Assembly (NCBI GenBank): GCA_903822375.1
Contig: CAIJOU010000283.1
Span: 1-16,306, forward strand
DNA length: 16,306 bases
Direction: 5' to 3'
DNA from: Candidatus Hydrogenedentota bacterium
GTDB taxonomy: Bacteria; Hydrogenedentota; Hydrogenedentia; Hydrogenedentales; CAITNO01
In this document: in pieces, positions 6,764 to 15,349 of the stretch
Layout of the letters: each line of letters starts with the position of its first letter
Numbering within the stretch: position 1 is the stretch's first letter
Notes under the pieces: model-generated
Seen by the model: the letters and a program-made list of their open reading frames with translations, nothing else
The model's database searches: none
What the model was told of the DNA's origin: nothing
Position numbers and translations under genes: made by a program

Positions 6764-8383
6764 ATGAAACTCTTTTTCGGCACCTACGCAGTGGCGTTCT
6801 TGATCTTCGTTTCCGCGGTCGCCGTCCACGCCGACGTGACCGTGACGGCGCTCGACGCCAGTTCGAGGGTGCTGTCCGTGGGCGATAGCGCCGAACTTCA
6901 ACTCCGGCTCTACAACGCGGTACCGTCGCCGCTGGACGGCACGCTGAGCGTTGCACTGACTGATTTCCAGGGACGCATCGCCGGCACTGTGGTCAAGCCC
7001 GTCTCCGTGCCGCCTGGCGACGATCGGCTGGTCACGCTGTTTCCGGCCGCGCCGGGCATCGGCTATTTCAGCGTCGATGTCACCGTGAAGAACGGCGAAG
7101 CCGTGGTACTCGACCGAAAGACCGTCTGGTCGATTGCCGTGCTCGCGCGCGGCATCGACGTTCCCAAGGACTCGCCTTTCGGCACCTACACCATCGGCAA
7201 CACGGTCATGCTGGCCGACATCGTTCCCAAGGGCTTCTACACGGACATGGCGCGGATGGGCGCGCGCTGGGGCACAGTGGACACCTGGTGGTCGCGCATC
7301 GAGATTTCCGAGGGCAACTGCGACTGGGACTTCTACGGGCAGTGGTTCAAGAAGGCGCTGGCCGCCGGCGTCGTCCCCATCCCGCACCTCTTTGGCGTGC
7401 CCAAATGGGCGTCATCCCAGCCGGACAAGGAAAACTACTGGGCCTATCCGCCGCGGGACTGGAAGGTCTGGGAGCGTTTCGTCACAGACTTCGTGAAGCG
7501 CAACCAGGACTGGCTCGTTTACCTGCGCATCTGGAACGAGCCGAACTGCGGCTACTGGCAGGGCAGCCGCGCCGACTATGCCCAGTTGGTCATCCACGCT
7601 TCGCAGGCCGCCAGACGCGTCAAGCCCGATCTCAAGATCATCATTGAGGCGGCGGCCAATCCCGCGCTTGATGTACTCCCGTTTTTCAACGAGGTGGACG
7701 CGGCGGGCGCGACGCCCTTCTGGGACATCCTTGCGATTCACAACTACTGGCTCAACAACAAAGACTTTCCGGAGCGTACGAACTACCTCAAGGTGTACCG
7801 CGACGTGATCGCCTGGCGGAACACGCACAAGCCGGACGCCGAGGTTTGGGACACGGAGTTCGCCTGCATGGCCGACAACTGGGGCACCGAATGGCTCGGC
7901 GTCGGCGAGACGAAACAGGCGCAATGGCTCGCGCGCACCCATGTGCTCGGTTTCTCACTGGGTCTGAAAAAGATGTTCTGGTTTCCCGGCTATTCCTGGC
8001 CCGACCCGACCACGCCCCCGCTTTACAATCCTGCCGGACTGCTCCGTCCCGACTTGTCGCCGCGCCCGGCCTATGTTGCGTACCACACCATCACCGCCGC
8101 ACTGGGCCGCGCCCAATACGAGGACGCGCTGTCTCTGGGCACGGACCAATATGGAATTGTCTTCAAGACGCCGGAGGGCTTCATGACCGCGCTCTGGAGT
8201 ATCGACGCCGCACACGGCGGGGCCGTCACGCTGAAGTTTGGAAAAGACGCAAAGGTCACACGCACCACCCTCATGGGCGAACGGGACGAATTGGTTGGCT
8301 CTGCGGACACCGGAGCGGTGGTCGTCACCATAGGCGAGAGCATGATTCTGCTGTCTTCGGACACGGCGCCTAGTTTCAATTGA
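6764..8383 (+). CDS. Secreted clan GH-A glycosidase, GH39-like
   Basis: The 539-residue product has a signal peptide (1-23, VAVHA before Asp24). The ATG at 6764 is preferred because that peptide begins there; a longer frame from 6698 would add 22 unlikely residues. The ribosome-binding site is weak (GGAG at 6750-6753). Residues about 24-127 look like a beta-sandwich. A TIM barrel follows from about 140 to 450. E259 in RIWNEPN is the expected acid/base and E365 in VWDTEF the expected nucleophile, at the usual strand-4 and strand-7 positions of clan A. HNYW (326-329) also fits. A beta-rich C-terminal part (about 460-539) closes the protein. GH39 is the nearest fit, with GH5 or an unclassified clan-A group as alternatives. 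The substrate is unknown, presumably an extracellular polysaccharide. Confidence 0.85.
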   Translation: MKLFFGTYAVAFLIFVSAVAVHADVTVTALDASSRVLSVGDSAELQLRLYNAVPSPLDGTLSVALTDFQGRIAGTVVKPVSVPPGDDRLVTLFPAAPGIGYFSVDVTVKNGEAVVLDRKTVWSIAVLARGIDVPKDSPFGTYTIGNTVMLADIVPKGFYTDMARMGARWGTVDTWWSRIEISEGNCDWDFYGQWFKKALAAGVVPIPHLFGVPKWASSQPDKENYWAYPPRDWKVWERFVTDFVKRNQDWLVYLRIWNEPNCGYWQGSRADYAQLVIHASQAARRVKPDLKIIIEAAANPALDVLPFFNEVDAAGATPFWDILAIHNYWLNNKDFPERTNYLKVYRDVIAWRNTHKPDAEVWDTEFACMADNWGTEWLGVGETKQAQWLARTHVLGFSLGLKKMFWFPGYSWPDPTTPPLYNPAGLLRPDLSPRPAYVAYHTITAALGRAQYEDALSLGTDQYGIVFKTPEGFMTALWSIDAAHGGAVTLKFGKDAKVTRTTLMGERDELVGSADTGAVVVTIGESMILLSSDTAPSFN

Positions 8384-8432
8384 CTGACGTGCAGCTGTGT
8401 TGCTGGCACGGGCTGGCTACCGCGCCATCTCC

Positions 8433-8585
8433 GGTCCCCCCTTGAGGGGGGCGGCACCGCCGCAGGCGGAGCGGGGGGTGTATGTCCTCCACGGAGGCAC
8501 AATTCACGGAGCAGTGAAATTCCAGATCCGTGCATGGGGCATACACCCCCCGGCCCTTCGGGCCACCCCCCTCCCAGGAGGGACC
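8433..8585. repeat. GC-rich compound inverted repeat between convergent genes
   Basis: Two arms face each other: ggggggtgtatg (8473-8484) pairs perfectly with 8540-8551, and GGTCCC (8433-8438) with GGGACC (8580-8585). Each half has its own hairpins: CCCCCC-TTGA-GGGGGG (8436-8451) on the left, and GGCCC-TTC-GGGCC (8552-8564) on the right. The right half also has a CTCC/GGAG stem near 8571-8580. The layout is that of a dispersed REP-like doublet, but no GTAG foot is seen. It occupies most of the 234-bp gap between the convergent genes ending at 8383 and 8618. It could fold strongly in RNA from either strand and help end transcription. Confidence 0.75.
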
Positions 8586-8617
8586 AAAAACCACGTCAGC
8601 TCAGATTACGCCGCTCG

Positions 8618-9730
8618 TTACGATGTGGCCAGCCCGATGCCCCGGGACTCGTTCGTGCTGTTCTTGCCCACGCTGCGCGCGGGCATGGGCGATACGGCAC
8701 AGTAGAAGTGGTACAGCCTGCCGTCGCGCGTAATGACAGAGGGCTTGTGGGCGTAGCGGGAATCGACGCTGCCCGCCGGACCCACGTCGATGAGGATCTC
8801 GCTGGACTTGCGCCAATGCCGGAGGTCATCGGAAAACGCGACGGAATCGCGGGCGCGTCCGTCGCTGCCGAGTGTGTAGAAGAACATGGTCCAAACGCCG
8901 TCCACCCGCACCACGCCGGGGTCGCTGCAGAAGATATCGTCAAAAGCGCCCTTCGGTCCCACGCGAATAACGGGATTGCCCTCAAAGCGTTTCCACGTCT
9001 TGAGGTCCGTCGAAACCGCCATGCCGGTCTGCTCTTTCCACGGCTCGCCCGAGGTCTTGGCGTTGTAGAAAAGATAGAACGTGCCGTCCTGTTCGACGAT
9101 GCAGGACTTGTAGAGTCCGCCGCGCTCCCATGCGCCCGCGCCTTCATCGGAGGCGCGCAGGCAGGGTGGCTCGAGCGACCAATGGCGCAGGTCGTCGCTC
9201 CAGCACAGGCCGATGACGGCCGCGCCCGTTTCGTAGCCGGGTTTGGGATAGGCGTGGTAGGTGCCCAGATAGCGCCCCTGCACCTTCTTCAGCGTGCCCG
9301 GTCCATACAGGTCGTTGTCGCGCATAATCCAAGTAAGCGCCGCATTGAATTCCGTGACCGAACCCGCCGGACCCCGGTCGAGAATGATTCCTTCCTTCTT
9401 CCAGTGAATCAGATCTTCGGATGTGGCCAGGCCGGTGCGGTAGCCCGTGCCGTCAAAGCCGATATGGACGAGGTGATACCGCCCTTCGTGGAAGAACGCA
9501 AACGGGCAGTCAATTGCCAGCGCGTCATACGCGCCTGCCTCATAGGAAGGCGCCAGAACCAGTTCGGGATGCTTCTTGGGCGTGCGCACCCGCGCCAGAA
9601 GTTTTGCGTCGGGGTCTTCCGCCGCACGCCCGAGCGTCGCAGCGCCAAAAGTTAGAGCACTCACCGCAAGGAAATCGCGGCGCGTAAAGGAGTCCTGATT
9701 GTGGGTTCGTACGGTCACGGGGTGCACCAT
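8618..9730 (-). CDS. Tat-exported five-bladed beta-propeller, GH43/GH32-like
   Basis: The 370-residue protein carries a twin-arginine signal, FTRRDFLAVSALTFGA (15-30), so it is probably exported folded. The rest looks like a five-bladed beta-propeller of the GH43/GH32/GH130 type. The blade motif S-x-D-L-x-x-W recurs at SEDLIHW (104-110), SDDLRHW (178-184), STDLKTW (240-246) and SDDLRHW (300-306). Candidate active-site acids include D74 (AIDCPF), E127 (VTEFNA) and D270 (FCSDPG), but their roles are not proven. YAHKPSVI (326-333) is also typical of this fold. No clear ribosome-binding site precedes the ATG at 9730. A GTG at 9718 overlaps the upstream stop as GTGA and is an equally good start, giving 366 residues. 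Either way it is translationally coupled to the pseudopilin-like gene. Confidence 0.8.
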   Translation of the reverse strand: MVHPVTVRTHNQDSFTRRDFLAVSALTFGAATLGRAAEDPDAKLLARVRTPKKHPELVLAPSYEAGAYDALAIDCPFAFFHEGRYHLVHIGFDGTGYRTGLATSEDLIHWKKEGIILDRGPAGSVTEFNAALTWIMRDNDLYGPGTLKKVQGRYLGTYHAYPKPGYETGAAVIGLCWSDDLRHWSLEPPCLRASDEGAGAWERGGLYKSCIVEQDGTFYLFYNAKTSGEPWKEQTGMAVSTDLKTWKRFEGNPVIRVGPKGAFDDIFCSDPGVVRVDGVWTMFFYTLGSDGRARDSVAFSDDLRHWRKSSEILIDVGPAGSVDSRYAHKPSVITRDGRLYHFYCAVSPMPARSVGKNSTNESRGIGLATS

Positions 9731-10641
9731 TTGATCATGTCAAGCATTTCTAGGAAACTTCCCACAGAGCGATTCACAGGGCCGGGGCCGGGATATTTGC
9801 AGAATGCCACGTGCCCGTCAAGAAACAGCACATTTGAACCGCCGGGCAGGTGCATGAACATAACCGCTGTTGGAGTGTTGAGAAATGTGTCCAGCATTAC
9901 CGGAATACCGGCGGCAATTCTTGCTGGTTCCTCCGGCGTGGTGCCAGCATCGGCGGCAAGTATGCGTTCGACACCCTTTCTAAGCCGATGCACAATGCCG
10001 GCACCGCGATTCCCGTCGGACACATCGAGCCGCACATCCGCCTTTGCCGAATCCCCGCTCTGAAGAACTTGTTCCGCCGTGAGTGCCATTTGCCTACAAA
10101 CACCACGTTCTTTCCATGGCTCAATCGGAGGCTTCAGGTTGCCGCCCAGCCTATTCCACGCGGCGGCCAGTGCCGGTGGAAGCTTGTCTAGGGGAAGGCA
10201 CTGTTCCGGCACATCCTCCAAGCGGTCAAATGCCCAGCCAAGATAGGAGTAGCTGTGGCTCAGTCCTGCCAGTACCCTGCGTCGCGCGTCGGGTGAAAGG
10301 GGCTTGAGGTCCAGAGACGGAGGCGGAGGTTTGATGTCGGAAGGACAGGCAACACTGGAGAGATCACTTACATATTGCGGGTATAGGTTGTTCAAGTCCA
10401 ACTCAAAACTGATCGTCGGCGTCGCTTGGATGGGCGGATAAAATCCTTCATTCGATTCGTCCGCGTACATAGCCAGCACGCTGGCCCAATGTTTCAAGTG
10501 GAGGGCGCAGATTTCCCGGTTCTTGGCTTCTCTTGCACGGCCCCACGCGCTCGCGACGGCGTTGAGCACAAGAAAGCCGCCCACAATAATGACGAGGAGG
10601 ATTACCAGGAACTCCAAGATGCGCAGTTTCTTCTTATTCAC
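9715..10641 (-). CDS. Pseudopilin-like protein with H-X9-DG-type C-terminus
   Basis: The GTG start at 10641 has GGGAGG six bases upstream, which rules out the longer frame to 10701 and gives 308 residues. A basic start (MNKKK) leads into one hydrophobic helix (about 7-28) and a long amphipathic region, as in type IV pilins and type II secretion pseudopilins. Glu10 fits the +5 Glu of a prepilin if cleavage follows Lys5, but the usual Gly at -1 is absent, so processing is doubtful. The C-terminal block HLPGGSNVLFLDGHVAF (264-280) matches the 'H-X9-DG' processing-associated family, with ten residues between His264 and Asp275. The IPVMLDTF segment (246-253) also fits that group. Such proteins are abundant in Planctomycetota, Lentisphaerota and relatives. 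A PPPP run (105-108) is notable beside efp. Its role is unknown. Confidence 0.8.
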   Translation of the reverse strand: MNKKKLRILEFLVILLVIIVGGFLVLNAVASAWGRAREAKNREICALHLKHWASVLAMYADESNEGFYPPIQATPTISFELDLNNLYPQYVSDLSSVACPSDIKPPPPSLDLKPLSPDARRRVLAGLSHSYSYLGWAFDRLEDVPEQCLPLDKLPPALAAAWNRLGGNLKPPIEPWKERGVCRQMALTAEQVLQSGDSAKADVRLDVSDGNRGAGIVHRLRKGVERILAADAGTTPEEPARIAAGIPVMLDTFLNTPTAVMFMHLPGGSNVLFLDGHVAFCKYPGPGPVNRSVGSFLEMLDMIKWCTP

Positions 10642-10759
10642 TGCCGACCTCCCGCTTGCTTCGAGCCCATAGCGCAATTCCCCGGCTGCAATAAACGGCA
10701 AATCACGGCTGCCTGTCGGACCACGGCCAGTATACCACTCTCAAGGGAGCGCCTGAAAT

Positions 10760-10804
10760 AGACTCATGCCTGCCTGAAAGGCTTCAGACAGGCATGAAGA
10801 GTCT
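10760..10804 (-). terminator. Strong hairpin downstream of efp
   Basis: AGACTC (10760-10765) pairs with GAGTCT (10799-10804). ATGCCTG pairs with CAGGCAT around a bulge, and an inner CCTGAA/TTCAG stem closes the loop. It lies 33 bases past the efp stop and 118 bases before the pseudopilin start. On the minus strand it is followed only by ATTTC and not by a T-run, so intrinsic termination would be weak. It may instead attenuate transcription or protect the mRNA end. Confidence 0.5.
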
Positions 10805-10837
10805 CTTTACGTTGTTGGTCCGCTGAAGGAGCTCAAC

Positions 10838-11395
10838 TCAGACGCGTTCGACGTAGGCCCCGGTGCGGGTGTCCACCTTCACACTGTCGCCCTCGTTGAT
10901 GAACAGCGGAACCTGGATGTTGGCGCCCGTTTCCAGCGTGGCGGGCTTGGTGGCGCCCGAGGAGCGGTCGCCCTGGATGCCCGGGTCGGACTTGGTAATC
11001 ACAAACACGACATGCGCCGGCAACTTGACGTTGATCACGTTGTCGCGGTGGAACACGAGCGTGACGTTGTTGTTTTCCTTCATCCACTTGGCGGCGTCGC
11101 CGATGACCTTGGGGCTGACGGCAAGCTGCTCGAAGGTCTCATTGTCCATGAAGTGAAACAGGTCGCCGTCGTTGTAGAGGTACTGCCAGGGCCGCTCCTC
11201 GATGCGGGCCTCCTCGAACTTTTCACCGGAGCGGTAGGTCTGCTCCAGCACGCGGCCGGTGAGCACGTTCTTGAACTTGGTGCGCACGAAGGCGCCGCCC
11301 TTGCCCGGCTTCACATGCTGGAATTCCACGATTTCCATCAGGTTGCCGTCCATTTCCACCACCACGCCGTTTCTGAAGTCTGCCGTTGAAATCAT
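10838..11395 (-). CDS. efp: Elongation factor P
   Basis: The 185-residue protein matches EF-P along its full length. It binds ribosomes stalled on proline runs and promotes peptide-bond formation. Domain I (about 1-64) carries the loop HVKPGKGGAFVRTK. The modified position is Lys32, equivalent to Lys34 in E. coli, so this is a lysine-type EF-P; its modifying enzymes are not in the window. Two OB-fold domains follow, with the conserved C-terminal signature around GDRSSGATKPATLETGA and an ending in GDSVKVDTRTGAYVERV. The ATG at 11395 overlaps the aminopeptidase stop as ATGA, so translation is coupled. The pairing with an M24 aminopeptidase P upstream is a common bacterial arrangement. Confidence 0.97.
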   Translation of the reverse strand: MISTADFRNGVVVEMDGNLMEIVEFQHVKPGKGGAFVRTKFKNVLTGRVLEQTYRSGEKFEEARIEERPWQYLYNDGDLFHFMDNETFEQLAVSPKVIGDAAKWMKENNNVTLVFHRDNVINVKLPAHVVFVITKSDPGIQGDRSSGATKPATLETGANIQVPLFINEGDSVKVDTRTGAYVERV

Positions 11396-12471
11396 TTTCC
11401 GATCACCTGTAAGTCTTTTGAAATGCCTGCTGTAAGAACGTCACATCCGTCACCGGTCACCACCGCGAGGTCTTCGATCCGAACGCCGCCCTGGCCGGGC
11501 AGGTAAATGCCCGGCTCCACGGTCACGGCCATCCCGGCGGCAAGCACCGCCTTGGACAGCGCGTTCAACCGGGGATTCTCGTGGACCTCGATTCCAACGC
11601 TGTGGCCGGTGCCATGGCCAAACCGGGCTCCATACCCGGCGCGCGCGATGAGACCCCGGGCGGCCGCGTCCACACCGGACGCCGTCACACCCGCTCGCAG
11701 GGCGGCCAGGGCCGCCTGCTGCGCCTGCTGGACGCAAAGATAGATCTCTTCCGCCCAAGCGCCGGGGATCCTACCGTAAAAGAAGGTTCTAGTCAAGTCG
11801 GAGCAGTATCCGTCCACCACGCAGCCGCAGTCGATGAGCACGATATCACCCTGTTCGAGCGGCTTGTCGGTCGGTTCGCCGTGGGGCAGCGAACTGCGCG
11901 GACCGAACAGCGCGATGGTGTCAAACGAGGCCCGCTGCGCGCCGCGCCGTTTGAATTCATGCTCCAGCAACGCGGCCGTCTCGCGCTCGGTCACACCCGC
12001 CCGAAGCCCGTCCACCACGTCGGCCAGCGCCGATTCCGCGATTTGGCAGGCCGTGCGAATCTTGGCGATTTCGCCCGCATCCTTAATTTGACGCAGCTCC
12101 TCGACGAGCCCGGGCGCGGCCGCCAGGGCAATGCCCGGCGCGGCGGCATGGACGGCCCCGTGCTGGCTGAAGGTGACGCGCTCCGGCTCGAAGACGGCGG
12201 AGCGGCTGCCCAGTTTGACCAGCCATTCGCCGACGCGCCCCTCCATGGTGCCGGTGATTTCGACCACTTCGCAACCGGAAGCCTGCCGTTGCGCCTGTTC
12301 GGTGTAGCGGAAATCACAGAGCAGCACGGCACTCCCGGCTGTCACGAGAACGGCGGAGGTGGTGCCGCGAAAACCCGTGAGATAGGCGTTGGCGGCCGGG
12401 TCGAGGCTGAAGAAGGCGTCGGCGCCGCGTTCCGCAAGACGCCTGCGCAGTGCCGTTATACGGGTTTCCAT
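11392..12471 (-). CDS. Xaa-Pro aminopeptidase, M24 family
   Basis: The cytoplasmic metallopeptidase (359 residues) would remove an N-terminal residue preceding proline. The creatinase-like N-terminal domain covers about 1-125 and the pita-bread catalytic domain about 130-352. Metal ligands are all visible: D214 (LIDCG), D225 (SDLTRTF), H286 (FGHGTGH), E319 (TVEPGIY) and E333 (VRIED). H197 (SLPHGEP) and H297 (VHENP) are the usual accessory histidines. The ATG at 12471 starts METRITALRRRLAERGADAF, a standard N-terminus; the longer frame from 12621 adds Arg/Pro-rich sequence overlapping the upstream gene. The ribosome-binding site is weak (AGGA about 12 bases away). The start lies 13 bases after the ligase stop, and the gene overlaps efp as ATGA. 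Dipeptidase specificity (PepQ-like) cannot be excluded. Confidence 0.93.
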   Translation of the reverse strand: METRITALRRRLAERGADAFFSLDPAANAYLTGFRGTTSAVLVTAGSAVLLCDFRYTEQAQRQASGCEVVEITGTMEGRVGEWLVKLGSRSAVFEPERVTFSQHGAVHAAAPGIALAAAPGLVEELRQIKDAGEIAKIRTACQIAESALADVVDGLRAGVTERETAALLEHEFKRRGAQRASFDTIALFGPRSSLPHGEPTDKPLEQGDIVLIDCGCVVDGYCSDLTRTFFYGRIPGAWAEEIYLCVQQAQQAALAALRAGVTASGVDAAARGLIARAGYGARFGHGTGHSVGIEVHENPRLNALSKAVLAAGMAVTVEPGIYLPGQGGVRIEDLAVVTGDGCDVLTAGISKDLQVIGK

Positions 12472-12484
12472 GTGGGGCCGGTTC

Positions 12485-15349
12485 CTAATAGTCAATGCCG
12501 AGCTTCCATCGGCGGGTCTGAAGGTCCTGCGCCTCCTGCTTGGCCTGGGCAGACTCTTGGGCCAGCGCATCGGCCTTGGCCGTGTCGCCCGCCTGCCGCT
12601 GAAGGTTGGCCAGCTGCTCAAGTGCCCAGCTCAGGGTATACCGGTAAGAGGGCGTGAGCGGACTGTATTCGACGGCGGTTTTTGCGTGGGCGACGGCGGT
12701 TTCCATCACGGGAATGGGCTCGTACGGGGAATCATAGAGCGCCCGTCCGGCCATCACGTTTGCATAGAACTCATGCATCTCGGCGCTGTGCGGGCTGCGC
12801 TCCATCGCGGTTCGCGCCCAGTCATAATAGCCCATGGTCCAGAGCCTCTGCTGGGCGGAGTAGGTGACGGGCAAAGTGCCCTTTGCCAGCAGTTCACACA
12901 GCCGGGCGATGTGCATGGCCAGTTCGGGACTGTGCGGAAATCGGCTGTCTTGGGCCTCCATTTCAGCCAGCCACCCCGAAAGGCCGTCGACGGCCACCCA
13001 ACGGGCCCTATACAGCTTGCGCAGCATCATGACGCTGTCCAAAGGAATGGGATCTCCCGCTTTCAGTCGGCGGTATCCCTGCGGGCTCTCCGGGTCGGGC
13101 ACGAAGAAATCGGCCAATTGGGTCCACCGTTTCGGGTCTGGATTTGTGTTCAGCGCCTCGCGGAAGGACACTTGCGGGGCCTTCTTGGGCGGGTTGCCGT
13201 TTTCCATTGCCGTGATGTATCTGCGCAGATCATCGACGAAGAACCGGGCCGTGCCAAAACGCCTGTAGACTTCCTGATCTTTCGAAGTGTTGGCAAAGGC
13301 AAGCCGGCTCAGGGCCACCTCCTGAAGCCAAATGCGGGTCACCATGCCGCCCGCCAGCGCAAGCAGCACCAGCGTGCCGGCCGCCAGCAGGCGGTAAGCG
13401 GTCTTTCCCCCGCCGGCGGGGCCGGGATTAGGCGTTTCCGACCCGCGCCAACCGAGGCCCAGTCCGGCCACCACCATCGCGGTCATGACCAGCGAAGGAT
13501 GGGAAAAGTTGATGTCTATGGCGGCATGCAGGCAGAAGGCCACCAGCCCCGCGTGCAGGCCAATCAGCCAAAGCCGGGTTCTGCCGTCGGGGGCGCGCAG
13601 CACGTTCAGCGCGCCGCCGATCACAAGGGCCGCCCAGAACAGGACAAACAGTACCCCGCCCGGAATCCCGGTCTCGCAGAGGGCCTGAAGATATCCCGAA
13701 TGCGCCTCACGCACATCGCCGGCGCCCAGATACTGATAGTGCGCGTAGGCGACGGCAAAATTGCCCAGCCCCACCCCCGTCAGCAGGTTGTGCCGCGCCA
13801 TCGACAGGGCCACCCGCCAGTACGTCAGCCGAATCCGGAAAGACGCCGGGTCCATGAGGTCTTTTGCCTCGACGGCCTTGCCTTCCTGGGTCACCTTGGT
13901 GCTGCGCGGACCTTCGTCCGGTTTTGCGGCCGGAGCGGCCGCTCCGGGCTTGGCCTGCTGCGCCCATGCGGTGTCGGACATGACCGCCCGCGACCCGCCC
14001 CAAACCAGACCCGCAACCAGAACCGTCGCCGCCAGTGCCGGAAGCAGGCGGCCCAGCCGCGCCCGAAGCGCCGGACCTTGCCACAGCAGCAACACCGTCC
14101 ACACACAGGCCGCCGCCAACGCCAGCCACCCGCCGCGCGAGTAGGTGAGGATAAGCGAAATCACCGTCAACGCCAACGCGCCGGTCAGCCCCCAGGCCGC
14201 CAGGGTGCGTCCGCACTGCAACAGCCCGCGCCGCAGCGACAGATAGTAAACCCATGCCGCCGGGGCCAAACCCACAACAGCCGCAAAGGCAAATATCGCC
14301 TGGAGTTGGAAATACCACGGCGTGCCCGCCTTTGCGTCGCGGTACACGGCCGGGAAATGGCAGGCAAACATGACCAACGCCGTGGAAACAATCCAGCCGC
14401 CCAGCGCGGCGAAGGAGGAGGCGCGGGGCGAGGACGGCCTGTTTTCGGCGGCCGTCTCAAACAGTCGTCCCCAGGCCAACCATGCACCGGCCGCGACAAC
14501 GGGCGTTCCCAGCAGCAGGTATGCCGCCAGGCTGTTAGGAAACAGCACGGAACCGAAGGCGCGGTTGATGGCAAAACGCCGCGCAAGTTCCGGAGTCACG
14601 GTGTCGGTGCCAAAATACTGTTGCAGCACGCCCGGTTCCTTGATGATTTCGCGCAGGAACGGCAGCAGGAACTCATAATGCAGGATGGCGAACAGCCCCT
14701 CCAGTCCCATGGCGACGCATGCGCCGCCCAGCATGACGCCCACGGACACGCGGCTGGTGGCGCTGTTGACGGTGAGCACGAAAAGCATCAGGTAGGAGAA
14801 CCAAAGCAGCACCTGGCGGCAGGTGCTGTCGAATTCCCAGGTGCTGTACAGTCCCGCCAGGGCAACGAGCAGCCACAGTGCCAAAGGCGCGGCAAAGGCC
14901 AACCCGCGGACGCGCCCGCCGCGCAGGGCGACACGCACCGCCCAGAACGCCGTCAGCACGAAGACGCCGGCAACAAAATAGAGGTTGTCCGTGGGGAAGG
15001 TGTAGCCGTCGATCCAGGGCCGGAAAAGTACCAGTACCGCGATGCCGACGCTTGGATGAACGATGCCGCCCAGGATGATCGCCCCCAAACCCCACACGAC
15101 GGTGGCCAGATCGAAGTTGGATTCGGACACCATGGCGGGGTTGTACATTCCCATTATCGAGGCGAGGAGGATCTTGACGGCGCCCAGCGCCCCCAGCAGC
15201 GCCGCGACAAACACAATGAAGCCGAGCGCCGCACAACAGGCCGCCATGACCATGGCGGTGCGGGGCGAGGCAAAATCGTCGGGCCATGCGGGCGGCGGCG
15301 CCGCTTCCAGCTCATGGGCCCTTTTTCGGCTGACTCTTGTCTTGCTCAT
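12485..15349 (-). CDS. O-antigen ligase-like polysaccharide protein with TPR-like tail
   Basis: The 954-residue inner-membrane protein has about a dozen hydrophobic helices up to residue about 675 and a soluble tail. The Wzy_C (O-antigen ligase/polymerase) signature is visible: TYSRGGWLA (402-410, Arg405) and GVGLGNF (525-531), then a His550 block (AHSGYLQALCETGIPGG) and a helix ending near HAAIDINFSHPS. Such proteins join or polymerise undecaprenyl-linked glycans at the outer face of the inner membrane. The loop between the two signatures holds an Ala/Pro/Lys-rich insert (about 460-505). The C-terminal 260 residues look like TPR repeats (near 815-945) and could bind partner proteins. The ATG at 15349 overlaps the transferase stop as ATGA; the next upstream start, 10 codons earlier, is less likely. 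A polymerase role is the main alternative. Confidence 0.85.
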   Translation of the reverse strand: MSKTRVSRKRAHELEAAPPPAWPDDFASPRTAMVMAACCAALGFIVFVAALLGALGAVKILLASIMGMYNPAMVSESNFDLATVVWGLGAIILGGIVHPSVGIAVLVLFRPWIDGYTFPTDNLYFVAGVFVLTAFWAVRVALRGGRVRGLAFAAPLALWLLVALAGLYSTWEFDSTCRQVLLWFSYLMLFVLTVNSATSRVSVGVMLGGACVAMGLEGLFAILHYEFLLPFLREIIKEPGVLQQYFGTDTVTPELARRFAINRAFGSVLFPNSLAAYLLLGTPVVAAGAWLAWGRLFETAAENRPSSPRASSFAALGGWIVSTALVMFACHFPAVYRDAKAGTPWYFQLQAIFAFAAVVGLAPAAWVYYLSLRRGLLQCGRTLAAWGLTGALALTVISLILTYSRGGWLALAAACVWTVLLLWQGPALRARLGRLLPALAATVLVAGLVWGGSRAVMSDTAWAQQAKPGAAAPAAKPDEGPRSTKVTQEGKAVEAKDLMDPASFRIRLTYWRVALSMARHNLLTGVGLGNFAVAYAHYQYLGAGDVREAHSGYLQALCETGIPGGVLFVLFWAALVIGGALNVLRAPDGRTRLWLIGLHAGLVAFCLHAAIDINFSHPSLVMTAMVVAGLGLGWRGSETPNPGPAGGGKTAYRLLAAGTLVLLALAGGMVTRIWLQEVALSRLAFANTSKDQEVYRRFGTARFFVDDLRRYITAMENGNPPKKAPQVSFREALNTNPDPKRWTQLADFFVPDPESPQGYRRLKAGDPIPLDSVMMLRKLYRARWVAVDGLSGWLAEMEAQDSRFPHSPELAMHIARLCELLAKGTLPVTYSAQQRLWTMGYYDWARTAMERSPHSAEMHEFYANVMAGRALYDSPYEPIPVMETAVAHAKTAVEYSPLTPSYRYTLSWALEQLANLQRQAGDTAKADALAQESAQAKQEAQDLQTRRWKLGIDY

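Noticed and set aside
601..9730. A polysaccharide utilization locus
   Set aside because: Three glycosidase-like proteins are present, but they are on different strands and there is no transporter, SusC/D pair or regulator between them.
12472..12621. An N-terminal extension of the aminopeptidase
   Set aside because: It overlaps the ligase C-terminus, is Arg/Pro-rich and lacks any M24-family character.
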